In this document: one piece after another, positions 23,981-32,702 of the stretch
Position numbering within the stretch: position 1 is the stretch's first letter
How the letters are laid out: each line of letters opens with the position of its first letter
NCBI RefSeq assembly: GCF_014650715.1
Contig: NZ_BMVM01000032.1
Span: forward strand, 1 to 64,000
Origin: Streptomyces bluensis
GTDB taxonomy: Bacteria > Actinomycetota > Actinomycetes > Streptomycetales > Streptomycetaceae
Reading direction: 5' to 3'
DNA: 64,000 nt
Position numbers and translations under genes: made by a program
Notes under the pieces: generated by a model
Seen by the model: the letters and a program-made list of their open reading frames with translations, nothing else
The model's database searches: none
Told to the model about the DNA's origin: nothing

Positions 23981-25009
23981 GTGAGCAGTGAAACCAGCGG
24001 CAGGGTGGTCGTCACGGGCGCCACCGGCAACGTCGGCACGAGTCTCGTAGGTCTGCTCGCGGAGGACGACCGGGTGGGGTCCGTACGCGGACTGGCCCGG
24101 CGGATTCCCGACTGGTCTCCCGCCAGGACGGAGTGGTCGGCGGTGGACCTGGGGGTCGAGGAGACCGACCTGGTGGAGGAGTTCGAGGGCGCCGACGCCG
24201 TCGTGCACCTCGCCTGGGCGTTCCAGCCCACCCACGATCCGGCCGTCACCTGGCGCACCAACGTGCTCGGCGGCATCCGCGTCTTCGAGGCGGTGGCCGC
24301 CGCGAAGGTGCCCACACTGGTGCACGCCTCGTCGGTCGGCGCGTACTCGCCCGGCCCCAAGGACCGCTCGGTGGACGAGTCATGGCCGACGCACGGGTGG
24401 CCGGACGCCGCGTACTGCCGGGAGAAGGCCTATCTGGAGCGCGCCCTGGACTCGTTCGAGCACCAGCACCCGTCGATCCGGGTGGTGCGGATGCGGCCCG
24501 CGTTCCTGTTCAAGCAGGAGTCGGCGAGCGAGCAGCGGCGCATCTTCGGCGGCCGTTTCCTGCCCGGACCGCTCGTCCGCCCCGATCTGCTCCCCGTCCT
24601 GCCCGACGTTCCGGGACTGCGGGTGCAGGCCCTGCACACGGACGACGCGGCCGAGGCGTACCGGCTCGCGCTGCACGAGGACGTGCGCGGCGCGTTCAAC
24701 CTCGCGGCCGAGCCGCCCGTCGACGCGGCCGTGCTGGGCGAGATGCTCGGTGCCCGTCCGGTACGGATGCCCCGTGTGGCCGCCCGCTCGGCGCTCGCCG
24801 CCGCCTGGGGGCTGCACCTCGTGCCCGCGTCGCCGCACCTCTTCGACGCCGTCCTGCGACTGCCGCTGATGGACTGCACGCGCGCGCGTGACGAACTGGG
24901 CTGGCACCCCCAGCACACGGCGGTCGAGGTCCTGAAGGAGTTCCTGGAGGGAATGCGGCACGGGGAGGGGACCGAGACGGAGCCGATGCGGGGGCGGAAG
25001 GTGGGCTGA
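23981..25009 (+). CDS. NAD-dependent epimerase/dehydratase (extended SDR)
   Basis: About 342 residues. Rossmann motif VTGATGNVGTSLV at the N-terminus, VVHLAWAFQPTHDP, the catalytic Ser region LVHASSVGAYSPG and YCREK as the YxxxK pair, as in extended short-chain dehydrogenases. Substrates are usually nucleotide sugars or similar; no cell-wall or glycan genes are adjacent. GTG 23981 has GGAG 6-8 bases upstream. It ends at a long convergent hairpin (25023-25065). Confidence 0.87.
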   Translation: MSSETSGRVVVTGATGNVGTSLVGLLAEDDRVGSVRGLARRIPDWSPARTEWSAVDLGVEETDLVEEFEGADAVVHLAWAFQPTHDPAVTWRTNVLGGIRVFEAVAAAKVPTLVHASSVGAYSPGPKDRSVDESWPTHGWPDAAYCREKAYLERALDSFEHQHPSIRVVRMRPAFLFKQESASEQRRIFGGRFLPGPLVRPDLLPVLPDVPGLRVQALHTDDAAEAYRLALHEDVRGAFNLAAEPPVDAAVLGEMLGARPVRMPRVAARSALAAAWGLHLVPASPHLFDAVLRLPLMDCTRARDELGWHPQHTAVEVLKEFLEGMRHGEGTETEPMRGRKVG

Positions 25010-25022
25010 GCGCCATGGACCA

Positions 25023-25065
25023 CCGCCCACGGGACGGCGACCACGCGGTGCCGTTCCGTGGGCGG
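25023..25065. terminator. long bidirectional hairpin between convergent genes
   Basis: CCGCCCACGG (25023-25032) pairs perfectly with CCGTGGGCGG (25056-25065). Inside, ACGGC pairs with GCCGT and ACC with GGT, giving a nearly continuous stem of about 18 bp. It sits between the epimerase gene (+) and the small acidic protein gene (-). Confidence 0.85.
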
Positions 25066-25084
25066 CGGGGAGGTGTCAGTCGTG

Positions 25085-25333
25085 TCAGTCGGTGGACTCG
25101 TACGGCACGGGCTGCTCGGGGTGGATGTTTCCCCGCTTCGGGACGCCTCGTCTGCCCGAGCCCGCCTCGTCGGTGTCCGGCACGTCGGTTGCGGGCGCGT
25201 CCTCGCCGTCTCGGTCGCCGCCCTCGGGGGCGACGTCCCACGGGTCGTCGCCGCCGTGGGCCTGCTGGTCGGGCATGTCTCGTGGTACGGGCTCCCCGTT
25301 CTCGCCGGGACCCTCCAGACGGTGATCGGTCAC
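25085..25333 (-). CDS. small acidic hypothetical protein
   Basis: About 82 residues, rich in Asp, Glu, Gly and Pro, probably disordered (GGDDPWDVAPEGGDRDGEDA). No family recognised. GTG 25333 is chosen because AAGGGAG lies 6 bases upstream; reading further upstream in frame gives only arginine-rich shadow-like sequence. Single gene between a terminator and the APH-like gene, same strand as the latter (92 bp downstream of its stop). Confidence 0.65.
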   Translation of the reverse strand: MTDHRLEGPGENGEPVPRDMPDQQAHGGDDPWDVAPEGGDRDGEDAPATDVPDTDEAGSGRRGVPKRGNIHPEQPVPYESTD

Positions 25334-25425
25334 GGCGTACTCCCTTCGTCTCGCCCCGGCGCGAGTACCTCGGGCAAGACGGCCGAAACCAGGCCGGGCG
25401 GCCGGGCAGGCGGCCGGGCCCGGTG

Positions 25426-26382
25426 TCAACCGCCGAGCTCGTCCAGGGCCGCCGTGAGCTGGGGTGCCACCGTCTCCCGCACCCAGCCGACCTGCTCGTC
25501 ACCGGCGGCACGGGGCACCGTCTCGGTGAGCATGATCAGGTAGAGGTAACTGCGGTAGAGGGCGAGACGCTGCCTGGCGGCCGAGGTGAACTCGACCTGT
25601 CCGCCGCCTTCTTGGTAGCCCGTCAGGATCTCCGGGTCGTCCTCGATGTTCCCGAGCAGCGCGAGCGACACGAAGTCCGCCAGCGGGTCACCCCAGAACA
25701 TGCGCTCGCCGTCGATCAGGCCGCCGACGCGTGGAGCGCCGTCGCGCTCCACGAGGATGTTGCCCTGCCAGAGGTCGAAGTGGACGAGGCGGGGGACGGT
25801 GACCTCGTCGAGGGCGTCGTACGCGGTCTTCGCCGTGCGCGCCACCTCGTCCGCGGTGCGCGGCAGCCAGGCCCGGAAGCGGCGCGCGTCGGCGAGTACG
25901 GCGTCGTACATGGCGGTGAAGGCGGTGCGCCAGTCGGGGGCGAGCGGACCGAGGGCGCCGGAGGGGTATCCGAAGCCGGGGCCGGTCACTCGGTGGAGGC
26001 GGGCCACCAGACCGCCCAGCTCCCGGCGTAGCGTCCGCTGTTCGGCTTCCTCCAGGGAGGCGAGGTGCCAGGGCGTGCCGGGGCATGCGGTCATCAGGAG
26101 CCGGCCGTGCGCCAGGGCGACCGTGCGGGGAGCGGGTACGCCGACGGTGGCGGCTCCTCGGTAGAACTCGGCCTCGGCCCCGAGGAGTTCGCGTTCGTGG
26201 CGCAGGGCCGGGTTCTGGGGCGGCGGAGGTGTCTTCAGGATCAGGCGCCGGCCGTCGGTGAGCACGAGTTCCTCGACCGCGTTGTAGGTACCGCCGTCGA
26301 GTGACCGGACCGTCACGAGGTCGTCCTCGCCGAGTCCGGCCGCGGACAGGATTCGCCGTGCCCGCTCCACCGCGTCCGTCAC
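25426..26382 (-). CDS. aminoglycoside-phosphotransferase-fold (APH) kinase
   Basis: About 318 residues. The kinase-like fold shows VRSLDGGTYNAVEELVL (N-lobe), Lys in LILKTPPPP, the catalytic loop HFDLWQGNIL (HxDxxxxN) and the metal-binding IDGERMFWGDP. Family members phosphorylate antibiotics, choline, fructosamine or homoserine-like substrates; nothing here shows resistance. GTG 26382 has GGGGGAGG 6 bases upstream. Monocistronic or with the small acidic protein downstream. Confidence 0.87.
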   Translation of the reverse strand: MTDAVERARRILSAAGLGEDDLVTVRSLDGGTYNAVEELVLTDGRRLILKTPPPPQNPALRHERELLGAEAEFYRGAATVGVPAPRTVALAHGRLLMTACPGTPWHLASLEEAEQRTLRRELGGLVARLHRVTGPGFGYPSGALGPLAPDWRTAFTAMYDAVLADARRFRAWLPRTADEVARTAKTAYDALDEVTVPRLVHFDLWQGNILVERDGAPRVGGLIDGERMFWGDPLADFVSLALLGNIEDDPEILTGYQEGGGQVEFTSAARQRLALYRSYLYLIMLTETVPRAAGDEQVGWVRETVAPQLTAALDELGG

Positions 26383-26566
26383 CGTGCGCCTCCCCCTCGT
26401 CCTTGCCACCGACGATCACACTCTCCCAGGTCGGCAGGGCGCCCGCACACAGCTTGCCGAGGCGAAATCCATTGGCCTTCCTGGATCTGCCTACATAACA
26501 TCCTCCATGGCCTAGTACTCCTAGGTTTTGCCAGGCTTCACTCGCACCATCCCCAGGAGGCTCCCC

Positions 26567-27061
26567 ATGAGGTCACTCACCGAGCAGGACATCCGCGCCT
26601 CGTTCGTCAACTGCACCAAAGGAGAGGCGAAACGGCTCGCAGTACCCCGTGATCTCGATCAGCGCCCCTGGGACGACCTGGACTTCCTCGGCTGGCGCGA
26701 CCCCGGCGCGCCCGACCGGAGCTATCTCGTGGCCGAGCACGGCAGCGGTCTGGTCGGCGTCGCGTTGCGGTTTCCGTCCGTCCGGCGCGGTTTCCTGCAC
26801 CGGAGCCTGTGTTCGGTGTGCCTCACCACGCACCCGGGCAACGGCGTCTCCCTGATGACGGCACGCAAGGCGGGCGCGGCCGGGCGGGAGGGCAACTCGG
26901 TCGGGGTGTACATGTGCGCCGACCTCGCCTGCTCCCTCTATGTACGCGGCAAGAAGGTCCCCGAGTCAGGGGGCCGTTTCGAGGAGACCCTCACACCGGA
27001 GGAACAGATCGCGCGGACGGTGGGCAATCTGTCCTCGTTCCTGCGGAAGTTGCACGAGTGA
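26567..27061 (+). CDS. FBP-domain (EF-G-binding, treble-clef zinc finger) protein
   Basis: About 164 residues. A helical N-terminal part starting SLTEQDIRASFVNCTKGEAK is followed by a C-terminal treble-clef-like zinc finger with two Cys pairs: CSVCLTTH (about 84) and CADLACSLYVRGKK (about 122). This matches the FBP family, whose zinc finger resembles the fusidic-acid-resistance FusB proteins that release EF-G from ribosomes. A role in rescuing EF-G is possible, but the actinobacterial proteins are not characterised. ATG 26567 with AGGAGG 7 bases upstream. Confidence 0.85.
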   Translation: MRSLTEQDIRASFVNCTKGEAKRLAVPRDLDQRPWDDLDFLGWRDPGAPDRSYLVAEHGSGLVGVALRFPSVRRGFLHRSLCSVCLTTHPGNGVSLMTARKAGAAGREGNSVGVYMCADLACSLYVRGKKVPESGGRFEETLTPEEQIARTVGNLSSFLRKLHE

Positions 27062-27230
27062 GCCGTGCGGGATCTCCTGGGCCCTGTCGTCAGGGTGGCC
27101 GGCTCCCCCGCTCGTCTCACCCTTTGGCGTCCACCCTCACGACCAGCGGATACGGCTTACGCTCCTGAACGGACGATCAACGTCCGTGGAGAAACGTTCC
27201 GGGCAGGGGCGGAAAGGGAACAGCCCAAGG

Positions 27231-28487
27231 ATGCGAGACGTACGTGGTGCGTGGGCCGTGGTCGGCCCGCAGATGACAAAGTGGCGCCAGGACCCCATTG
27301 TCGTGCAGTCGGTGCGGTCGGCGGCGGCCGCGACGCTGGCGTATGTGGTCGCGCTGCGGTTCAGCTCCGAGCCTGCGCCCCTGACGGCCCCGCTGACCGC
27401 GCTCCTCGTCGTGCAGGTCACCCTCTACGCCACGCTCAAGACCGGTATCCGCCGCGTCAACGCGGTGGTGGCCGGCGTTGTCATCGCCATCCTGTTCAGC
27501 CTGCTGGTGGGGCTCACCTGGTGGAGCCTCGCCCTGATCATCCTCGCCTCGCTCGCCGTCGGGCATCTCGTGCGGGTCAGCGAGTTCGTGCCCGAGGTGG
27601 CGATCAGCGCGATGCTGGTGCTCGGCGTCACCCAGGTCGGGGGCACGGCCTGGATGCGGGTGCAGGAGACATTGATCGGCGCCGCCGTGGGACTCGTCTT
27701 CAACCTCGTCCTCGCTCCCCCGGTCTGGGTGGAGGCGGCCGGTGAGTCCATCGAGGACATGGCGCGCCGGATGCGGCAGTTGATGCTGCGTGTCGGCGAG
27801 GAGGCCGCGGGCCGCACCCCCTTCGTACAGGCCGCCGCCCAGCTCCACGAGGCCCGGCAGCTCGACCACGACATCGTCGAGGTGGACGCGGCCCTCAGCC
27901 AGGCCGAGGACAGCCTGAAGCTCAACCCGAGGGTGCGGGAGGGGCTGCTGCACCGGGTCGTGCTGCGCACGGGCCTCGACACGCTGGAGATCTGCACGGT
28001 GGTCCTGCGGGTCATCGCCCGCACGCTCACCGACCTCGCCCGGGAGCGGGAGCCCGAGCCGCTGTTCGAGCCCGCGACGGGAGCGGTCCTCGAACAGCTG
28101 CTCGGCGAGATCGCGGACGCCGTCGTCAGCTTCGGCGTGCTGGTCACCACCGACGTCAGCAGCAACGCCGAGTCCGCCGAGGCCCGGCTCGCCGCCGAAT
28201 TGGCCACGGCGGCCGCGACCCGCGACAAGCTGGCCCAGCTGCTGCTGGAGGACGTGCAGCGGGACGCCCGGCAGTGGCAGCTGCGCGGCGCCGTCCTCAC
28301 CGAGGTCAACCGCATCCTGGACGAGCTCGACACCGAGCACCGCTCCCGCCGTCTGCTGGAGGAACTCGACCGCTGCTCCCGCGAGGAACGCGAGCGCAGC
28401 CCCCGCCTCGCCCGCCTGCGCGACCGGCTGCACCAGGTCCGCGCGCTCCTGCGGAACCGGCCCCTGCTCGCCCGGCGTTCCAAGTGA
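27231..28487 (+). CDS. FUSC-family (aromatic acid exporter-like) membrane protein
   Basis: About 418 residues. The N-terminal third carries about five to six membrane segments of the FUSC/ArAE type (SVRSAAAATLAYVVALRFSS, LVVQVTLYATLKTGIRRVNA, LIGAAVGLVFNLVL). The rest is a long soluble helical domain with coiled-coil-like, charged sequence. Family members export aromatic acids, dyes or other small organics. Start ATG 27231 lies in a purine-rich leader (AAAGGGA 11 bases upstream). No linked enzyme or regulator is visible. Confidence 0.83.
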   Translation: MRDVRGAWAVVGPQMTKWRQDPIVVQSVRSAAAATLAYVVALRFSSEPAPLTAPLTALLVVQVTLYATLKTGIRRVNAVVAGVVIAILFSLLVGLTWWSLALIILASLAVGHLVRVSEFVPEVAISAMLVLGVTQVGGTAWMRVQETLIGAAVGLVFNLVLAPPVWVEAAGESIEDMARRMRQLMLRVGEEAAGRTPFVQAAAQLHEARQLDHDIVEVDAALSQAEDSLKLNPRVREGLLHRVVLRTGLDTLEICTVVLRVIARTLTDLAREREPEPLFEPATGAVLEQLLGEIADAVVSFGVLVTTDVSSNAESAEARLAAELATAAATRDKLAQLLLEDVQRDARQWQLRGAVLTEVNRILDELDTEHRSRRLLEELDRCSREERERSPRLARLRDRLHQVRALLRNRPLLARRSK

Positions 28488-28558
28488 CGACGCGTCGTCG
28501 CCATCGGTGGCGACGCGACAGGGCAGCACAGCGGCAGCACAGCTAGGGGGCGTACGCA

Positions 28559-29629
28559 ATGACCGACGGCACCGTGCGGATCGACGGCACCACACTGCAC
28601 CTGCCGGGAGGTGTCCAGGTGCGGTTCAAGCGGACCCTGCGTCTGCCCGAGACGGGCACGCACCCGCTGCCTCCGGGGCTCGGCGACTTCCCGGTCCGCC
28701 GCGTCGAGGACTACCCGGACACGGCACCGGAGGGGATGCGGGCGCGCGGCGGGGTGATGCTGCCGGTGTACCTGCGCGAGGCGATGTGGCTGCACTTCGG
28801 GGGCACGACGGAACCGGCCGCGCTCCAGGTGGGCGTCGGCAAGGTGTGCGCGGTCTCCGGCAGGCCGTGGAGCGACCGTCTGGGTCGTGACCCGCAGAAC
28901 TACGTGGTGCTGCCGCGGCAGCCGTGGCTGGACGGCATCAACTCGGGGAAGGGCACGGTCCGCCAGTTCGTGGCCGTCCCGCTGGGCCTGGGCGCCACGG
29001 TCGAGGGCCAGGTCACCGGCGAGGAGGTCTGGGGCGGCGTACAGCTCCAGTCGTTCCCGCTGAACGGTGAGCGGCTGGCGGAGTGGCGCGAGGCGCAGCG
29101 GCGGATCGCCGAGAAGAGGGCCGTCATGCGGTCGGCGGAGCCGGCCGGAGGCTACGGCGCGGCGTTCCCCATGGCGGCCCCGCCCGCGCCGGGCGCCGCA
29201 CCAGGGGCCGCGCAGGGCGGTGCTCCCGCTGGTCCGCCCCGCGGTCCCGCCGCGATGGGGCTCGGTGTCGGCGGCTCGATGCGCCAGGAGGTCCACCGGG
29301 ACGTGTGGCCGCGTGGCAGCTGGGCCGAGGAGCCCGCCGGGCGCGTCTTCGTGCACCTCGTCACGCCGCCGGAGTGGCGCCGCATCACCGGCGAGGCGCC
29401 TCCGCCGTCGCCCGTGGACCGCGCGGCGTACACCCGGGCCGGGCTGCCCTGGTTCGACTACTACGACCAGGACGCCCAGGACCTCGCGCCCACCGACGCG
29501 CTGGGCTCCGTGCGGCCGGTCGGCGACTGGCTCGGCGACGACCACGAGCCCTGGCAGCAGCCCTCGCCCCACCAGGTGAAACCGCTGGGGGACGCGTCGG
29601 GCAAGCCGGTCGGGGACGGCGACTGGTAG
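28559..29629 (+). CDS. hypothetical protein with proline/glycine-rich linker
   Basis: About 356 residues; not recognised. An N-terminal globular part (1-180) contains VQVRFKRTLRLPETGTHPLP and LREAMWLHFGG, then a basic helix. A disordered Ala/Pro/Gly segment (about 205-240) follows, then a second globular part with HRDVWPRGSWAEEPAGRVFV and PWFDYYDQDAQDL. No signal peptide or membrane segment. GGGGG 8 bases before ATG 28559. It follows the FUSC gene by 71 bp and may be co-transcribed. Confidence 0.75.
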   Translation: MTDGTVRIDGTTLHLPGGVQVRFKRTLRLPETGTHPLPPGLGDFPVRRVEDYPDTAPEGMRARGGVMLPVYLREAMWLHFGGTTEPAALQVGVGKVCAVSGRPWSDRLGRDPQNYVVLPRQPWLDGINSGKGTVRQFVAVPLGLGATVEGQVTGEEVWGGVQLQSFPLNGERLAEWREAQRRIAEKRAVMRSAEPAGGYGAAFPMAAPPAPGAAPGAAQGGAPAGPPRGPAAMGLGVGGSMRQEVHRDVWPRGSWAEEPAGRVFVHLVTPPEWRRITGEAPPPSPVDRAAYTRAGLPWFDYYDQDAQDLAPTDALGSVRPVGDWLGDDHEPWQQPSPHQVKPLGDASGKPVGDGDW

Positions 29630-29759
29630 GCCGGCCACGGGTCGGAGACCGGCGGGCTGTGGGCATCGCGTCAGGGCGCGCCCGCCGCTCGGTTTTTGCG
29701 CTTCGGCGGTCTCGCGGGTGAAAGTGGATCACGGACACGACGACGACCGAGGGACCGGG

Positions 29760-30995
29760 GTGCGGGTAGTGACGAGTGAACCGGCGCGGGACCGACACGA
29801 GTGGACCAGGCGCCGTTTCATGACAGCGGTCACGGCGCCGGCCGTCCCGGCGGCGCTGGCGGGATGCTCCGGGTCCACCACCGCGCCCGACCCCGAGCCA
29901 CCGGCCGCGCCGGGCGCCTCCGCGTCCCCTTCGGCGCAGAGCACGGCTCCCTCCCCCCGCCCCAGGGGCCCACGCCCGCTCTACATCGGTACGTACACCT
30001 CGGGCGAGGGGGGCGGCGACGGGATCCGCGTGGCGACGTACGACGCGCAGAGCGGCGGCGTCAAGGGCGGGCAGACCATCACCGGTGTCGCCGACCCGTC
30101 GTACCTCGCGGCGCATCCGGACGGCCGCACGCTGTACGCCGTCAATGAGCGGACGCAGGGCACCGTGACCGCCGTGCGGCTCTCCGACCACCGTGTCCTC
30201 GGCACCCGGAGCACCGGTGGCGTGGCCCCCTGCCATCTGTCGGTGCACCCGAGCGGGCGCTGGCTGCTGAGCGCCGACTACGGCTCGGGCAGTGTGGCCG
30301 TGCACTCCATCGACGGTTCGGGTGCGCTCGGCGAACGCACGGACCGCGTGGTGCACGACCGTCCGGCGCCCGGACCGGGGCAGGAGGGCCCGCACGCGCA
30401 CCAGATCGTCACCAGCCCCGACGGAGGCCATGTCCTCGCCGTGGACCTGGGCACGGACACCGTGTACACATACCGGCTCGACGAGGCGAAGGGGACGCTC
30501 ACGGAGGTCTCGCGGGCGCGCACGCGGCCGGGCGCCGGGCCGCGGCATCTGACGTTCCACCCGGGGGGCCGCCACGCGTACCTGGCCAACGAGCTCGACA
30601 ACACGGTCGTAGTGTGCGGCTACGACCCCGGCAGCGGCCGGCTGACCCCGGGTGAGCCGCAGCCCACGGGGACGGGTTCCGGCACGACCTATCCCGCGCA
30701 GCTCCTGGTGACGGGGGACGGGGCGTACGCCTATCTCGCCAATCGCGGCCATGACAGTCTGACGCGCTACGCGGTCGAGGCGGGCGGGGCACGGCTGAGA
30801 CTGCTGGACACGGTGCCGGTGGGCGGGGACTTCCCGCGCCAGATCGCGTTCACGCCCGACGGGACGCTGCTGTTCGCGTCGCTCCAGCGGTCGGGTGCGG
30901 TCAGCGTCTTCCACGTGGACCGCGAGAGCGGTGGGCTCCGGCGCGCGGGGGAGCCGTTCGTGTCACCTGTCGCCGTCTGTGCGCTGCCGCTGTAG
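29760..30995 (+). CDS. Tat-exported lipoprotein of the lactonase (seven-bladed propeller) family
   Basis: About 411 residues. The signal is twin-arginine (WTRRRFMTAVTA) ending in a lipobox LAGC, so the protein should be a lipoprotein on the outer face of the membrane. A Pro/Ser/Ala linker is followed by a lactonase/6-phosphogluconolactonase-type beta-propeller: LYIGTYTSGEGGG at the first blade, LAAHPDGRTLYAVNE and GPRHLTFHPGGRHAYLANE as repeated blade motifs. Export makes a pentose-phosphate role unlikely; a lactone or binding role is more plausible. GTG 29760 has GAGGG 6 bases upstream; GTG 29769 is an alternative. The 3' end overlaps the convergent DUF2470 gene by 33 bp. Confidence 0.87.
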   Translation: MRVVTSEPARDRHEWTRRRFMTAVTAPAVPAALAGCSGSTTAPDPEPPAAPGASASPSAQSTAPSPRPRGPRPLYIGTYTSGEGGGDGIRVATYDAQSGGVKGGQTITGVADPSYLAAHPDGRTLYAVNERTQGTVTAVRLSDHRVLGTRSTGGVAPCHLSVHPSGRWLLSADYGSGSVAVHSIDGSGALGERTDRVVHDRPAPGPGQEGPHAHQIVTSPDGGHVLAVDLGTDTVYTYRLDEAKGTLTEVSRARTRPGAGPRHLTFHPGGRHAYLANELDNTVVVCGYDPGSGRLTPGEPQPTGTGSGTTYPAQLLVTGDGAYAYLANRGHDSLTRYAVEAGGARLRLLDTVPVGGDFPRQIAFTPDGTLLFASLQRSGAVSVFHVDRESGGLRRAGEPFVSPVAVCALPL

Positions 30996-31688
30996 CGCGC
31001 GGGGGTGGCGAGCGGCGCCGGCCTGGGCGAGCAGCATGTGCACACGCTCGGTGAGCTGAGCCAGGTCGTCGGCGGGCTGGTGGAAGGTCAGGCGCGCGTC
31101 GCCGTGGTCGCGGGCGCGCTCGATGCGCAGGGTGAGGCCGTGCCGGTCGACGGCCAGCGGCTGGACGCGGACGGCGCCCCGCAGACTGTCGGGGTCGACG
31201 AGGCGGGTGAGCCGTTCAACGGCGTCGGGGTGGGCGGTGGCGAGGTGGGTGAGCAGGGGGAACTCCGCCGTGGCGAGCGGGTCGGGTGGGGCGGCGGCGT
31301 ACTCGTCGAGGTCGACGACGACGGCGCCGGACGGTGGGCGCAGCACGACCCGCGTGGGCCGGAACGCGAGCCGCCCGTCCTCGGCGGCGCACCAGCCGGC
31401 CATCCAGAGCCGGGCACGGATGCGGCCCCGCACGGCCACGGGTGCCACGTCGGCGAACTCCAGCACCGCGGAGGGCTCGCCGCGCGGGGCGCTGACGGCG
31501 GCCGCGGCGAGCCTGCTGTCCTCCGGCACATGCAGCAGGACACGGCCGTCCTCGGCGACGGTGTGCGCGCCGACGAACTCCTCCCGTCCGCCGTCCGCGG
31601 TCACCGCGCAGGACCACGCCGCGGCGAGCACCGAGCGGGCGCGCTCGGCCGCGGCGGGCACGGACGTCCAGGTGTGACGGTCAGCCAT
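30963..31688 (-). CDS. DUF2470-domain protein under iron control
   Basis: About 241 residues. The N-terminal half resembles the split-barrel FMN/heme-binding (HugZ-like) fold, with RARSVLAAAWSCAVTADGG, HTVAEDGRVLLHVPED and VAVRGRIRARLWMAG. The C-terminal part is DUF2470, with EFPLLTHLATAHPDAVERLT and DDLAQLTERVHMLL. Such proteins are linked to heme breakdown or iron use in bacteria. TAAGGGAGG lies 5 bases before ATG 31688, and a 19-bp iron box (31700-31718) sits right before it. The pathway is not proven here, but regulation by iron is well supported. Confidence 0.86.
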   Translation of the reverse strand: MADRHTWTSVPAAAERARSVLAAAWSCAVTADGGREEFVGAHTVAEDGRVLLHVPEDSRLAAAAVSAPRGEPSAVLEFADVAPVAVRGRIRARLWMAGWCAAEDGRLAFRPTRVVLRPPSGAVVVDLDEYAAAPPDPLATAEFPLLTHLATAHPDAVERLTRLVDPDSLRGAVRVQPLAVDRHGLTLRIERARDHGDARLTFHQPADDLAQLTERVHMLLAQAGAARHPRALQRQRTDGDR

Positions 31689-31699
31689 CCCAACCTCCC

Positions 31700-31718
31700 T
31701 TAGGTAAGCCTTGCCTAA
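31700..31718. promoter_or_regulatory. iron box (DmdR1/IdeR/DtxR site) of the DUF2470 gene
   Basis: TTAGGTAAGCCTTGCCTAA matches the DtxR-family 19-bp inverted repeat (TTAGG, 9 bases, CCTAA). It lies 11 bp upstream of the start codon, overlapping the Shine-Dalgarno region. Iron-loaded DmdR1 would block transcription, giving expression under iron starvation. Confidence 0.9.
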
Positions 31719-31797
31719 GCTATCGGAGATCGGGGCGCAGGCCAACCACCACCCGGCGGCACCGTGCGCGGTCCGCTGCTCGCGGCGGGCCCCCGGG

Positions 31798-32628
31798 TCA
31801 GAACCCCGCTGCCCAGTGAGCGGGGCGGGTGACCGATCCCGGCAGCCTCGTCCCGGCGCTCCCCCGGGCCGAGTCGAGCTGGGGCTGGGTGAGGAAGAAG
31901 GCGCCGGTCAGGTCGGCGTCGGTGAGATCGGCGTCGCGCAGATCGGCGCCGATCAGGTCCGCGCCCCGCAGATCGGCCCCCGTCAGGTCGGCGGCGATGA
32001 GGTACGCGCCGCGCAGGTCGGCCTGGCGAAGGTCGGCGCCCCTCAGACGGGCACCGATCAGATCCGCGCCCCGGCGCTCCTTCCGTCGCCCTGCCCCCGC
32101 CCTCATCAGCTCGCTCGCCCGCAGCAGCAGGACGTTGACGCGCTGCCGGTGCGCGGGGACGTCCACCTCCTCCAGTTCCCGCGGGGTCCCCCGGGTGAGC
32201 CGTTCGGTCTCGGCGAGCAGGGCGCGTATGTCCGCGTGGACCGGACGGGCGGCGGGCAGCGTCAGAGTCTCCGTCAGATACCGGAGCAGTTCGTGGAGTT
32301 GGCGTACGACGGGGAACACGTCGAACATCCGCCGCGCGTCCGCACGTGATCCCGTCCGCCAGTCCCGCCCGCCGAAGGTGACCTGGGAGACCTTCTGCCC
32401 GGCGCCGAAACAGTCGTAGACCGTGCAGCCGGTGAAGCCCTTCTGCCGCAGCTCGGTGTGGATGCCGCAGCGGAAGTCCTCCCGGAGGTTGGCGCACGGC
32501 TCGCCGGCCGCCTTGTCGGCCGCGAAGTCCGCCGAGGCGGTGAAGGGCAGGGCCACACAGCACAGCCCGAAGCACCGGGAGCAGTCGGCTCGCAGGTCGA
32601 GGAGGCCGTCGGCGGTTGTCTGTTCCAT
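31798..32628 (-). CDS. Cys-rich pentapeptide-repeat protein
   Basis: About 276 residues in three parts. Residues 10-75 hold eight Cys (CSRCFGLCC at 16-24, then about 45, 54, 68 and 73), an arrangement like YkgJ-type zinc- or iron-chelating domains. A helical middle follows, with SDPERL-free charged sequence around TLTLPAARPVHADIRALLAE. About 12 consecutive pentapeptides (GADLR, QADLR, GADLI, DADLT) form a right-handed quadrilateral helix of about 3 coils at about 195-255. Function unknown; some pentapeptide proteins mimic DNA and protect gyrase. The ATG 32628 has only a weak AGG upstream. A much longer in-frame extension across the neighbouring sigma gene is rejected. Confidence 0.83.
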   Translation of the reverse strand: MEQTTADGLLDLRADCSRCFGLCCVALPFTASADFAADKAAGEPCANLREDFRCGIHTELRQKGFTGCTVYDCFGAGQKVSQVTFGGRDWRTGSRADARRMFDVFPVVRQLHELLRYLTETLTLPAARPVHADIRALLAETERLTRGTPRELEEVDVPAHRQRVNVLLLRASELMRAGAGRRKERRGADLIGARLRGADLRQADLRGAYLIAADLTGADLRGADLIGADLRDADLTDADLTGAFFLTQPQLDSARGSAGTRLPGSVTRPAHWAAGF

Positions 32629-32702
32629 ACGGTTCAGCCTAACGACGACGCGGTCGCACCCCTCCTTCCCGGGCTGTCCCAGGTGAGTGGACGAAAGGCC
32701 GC

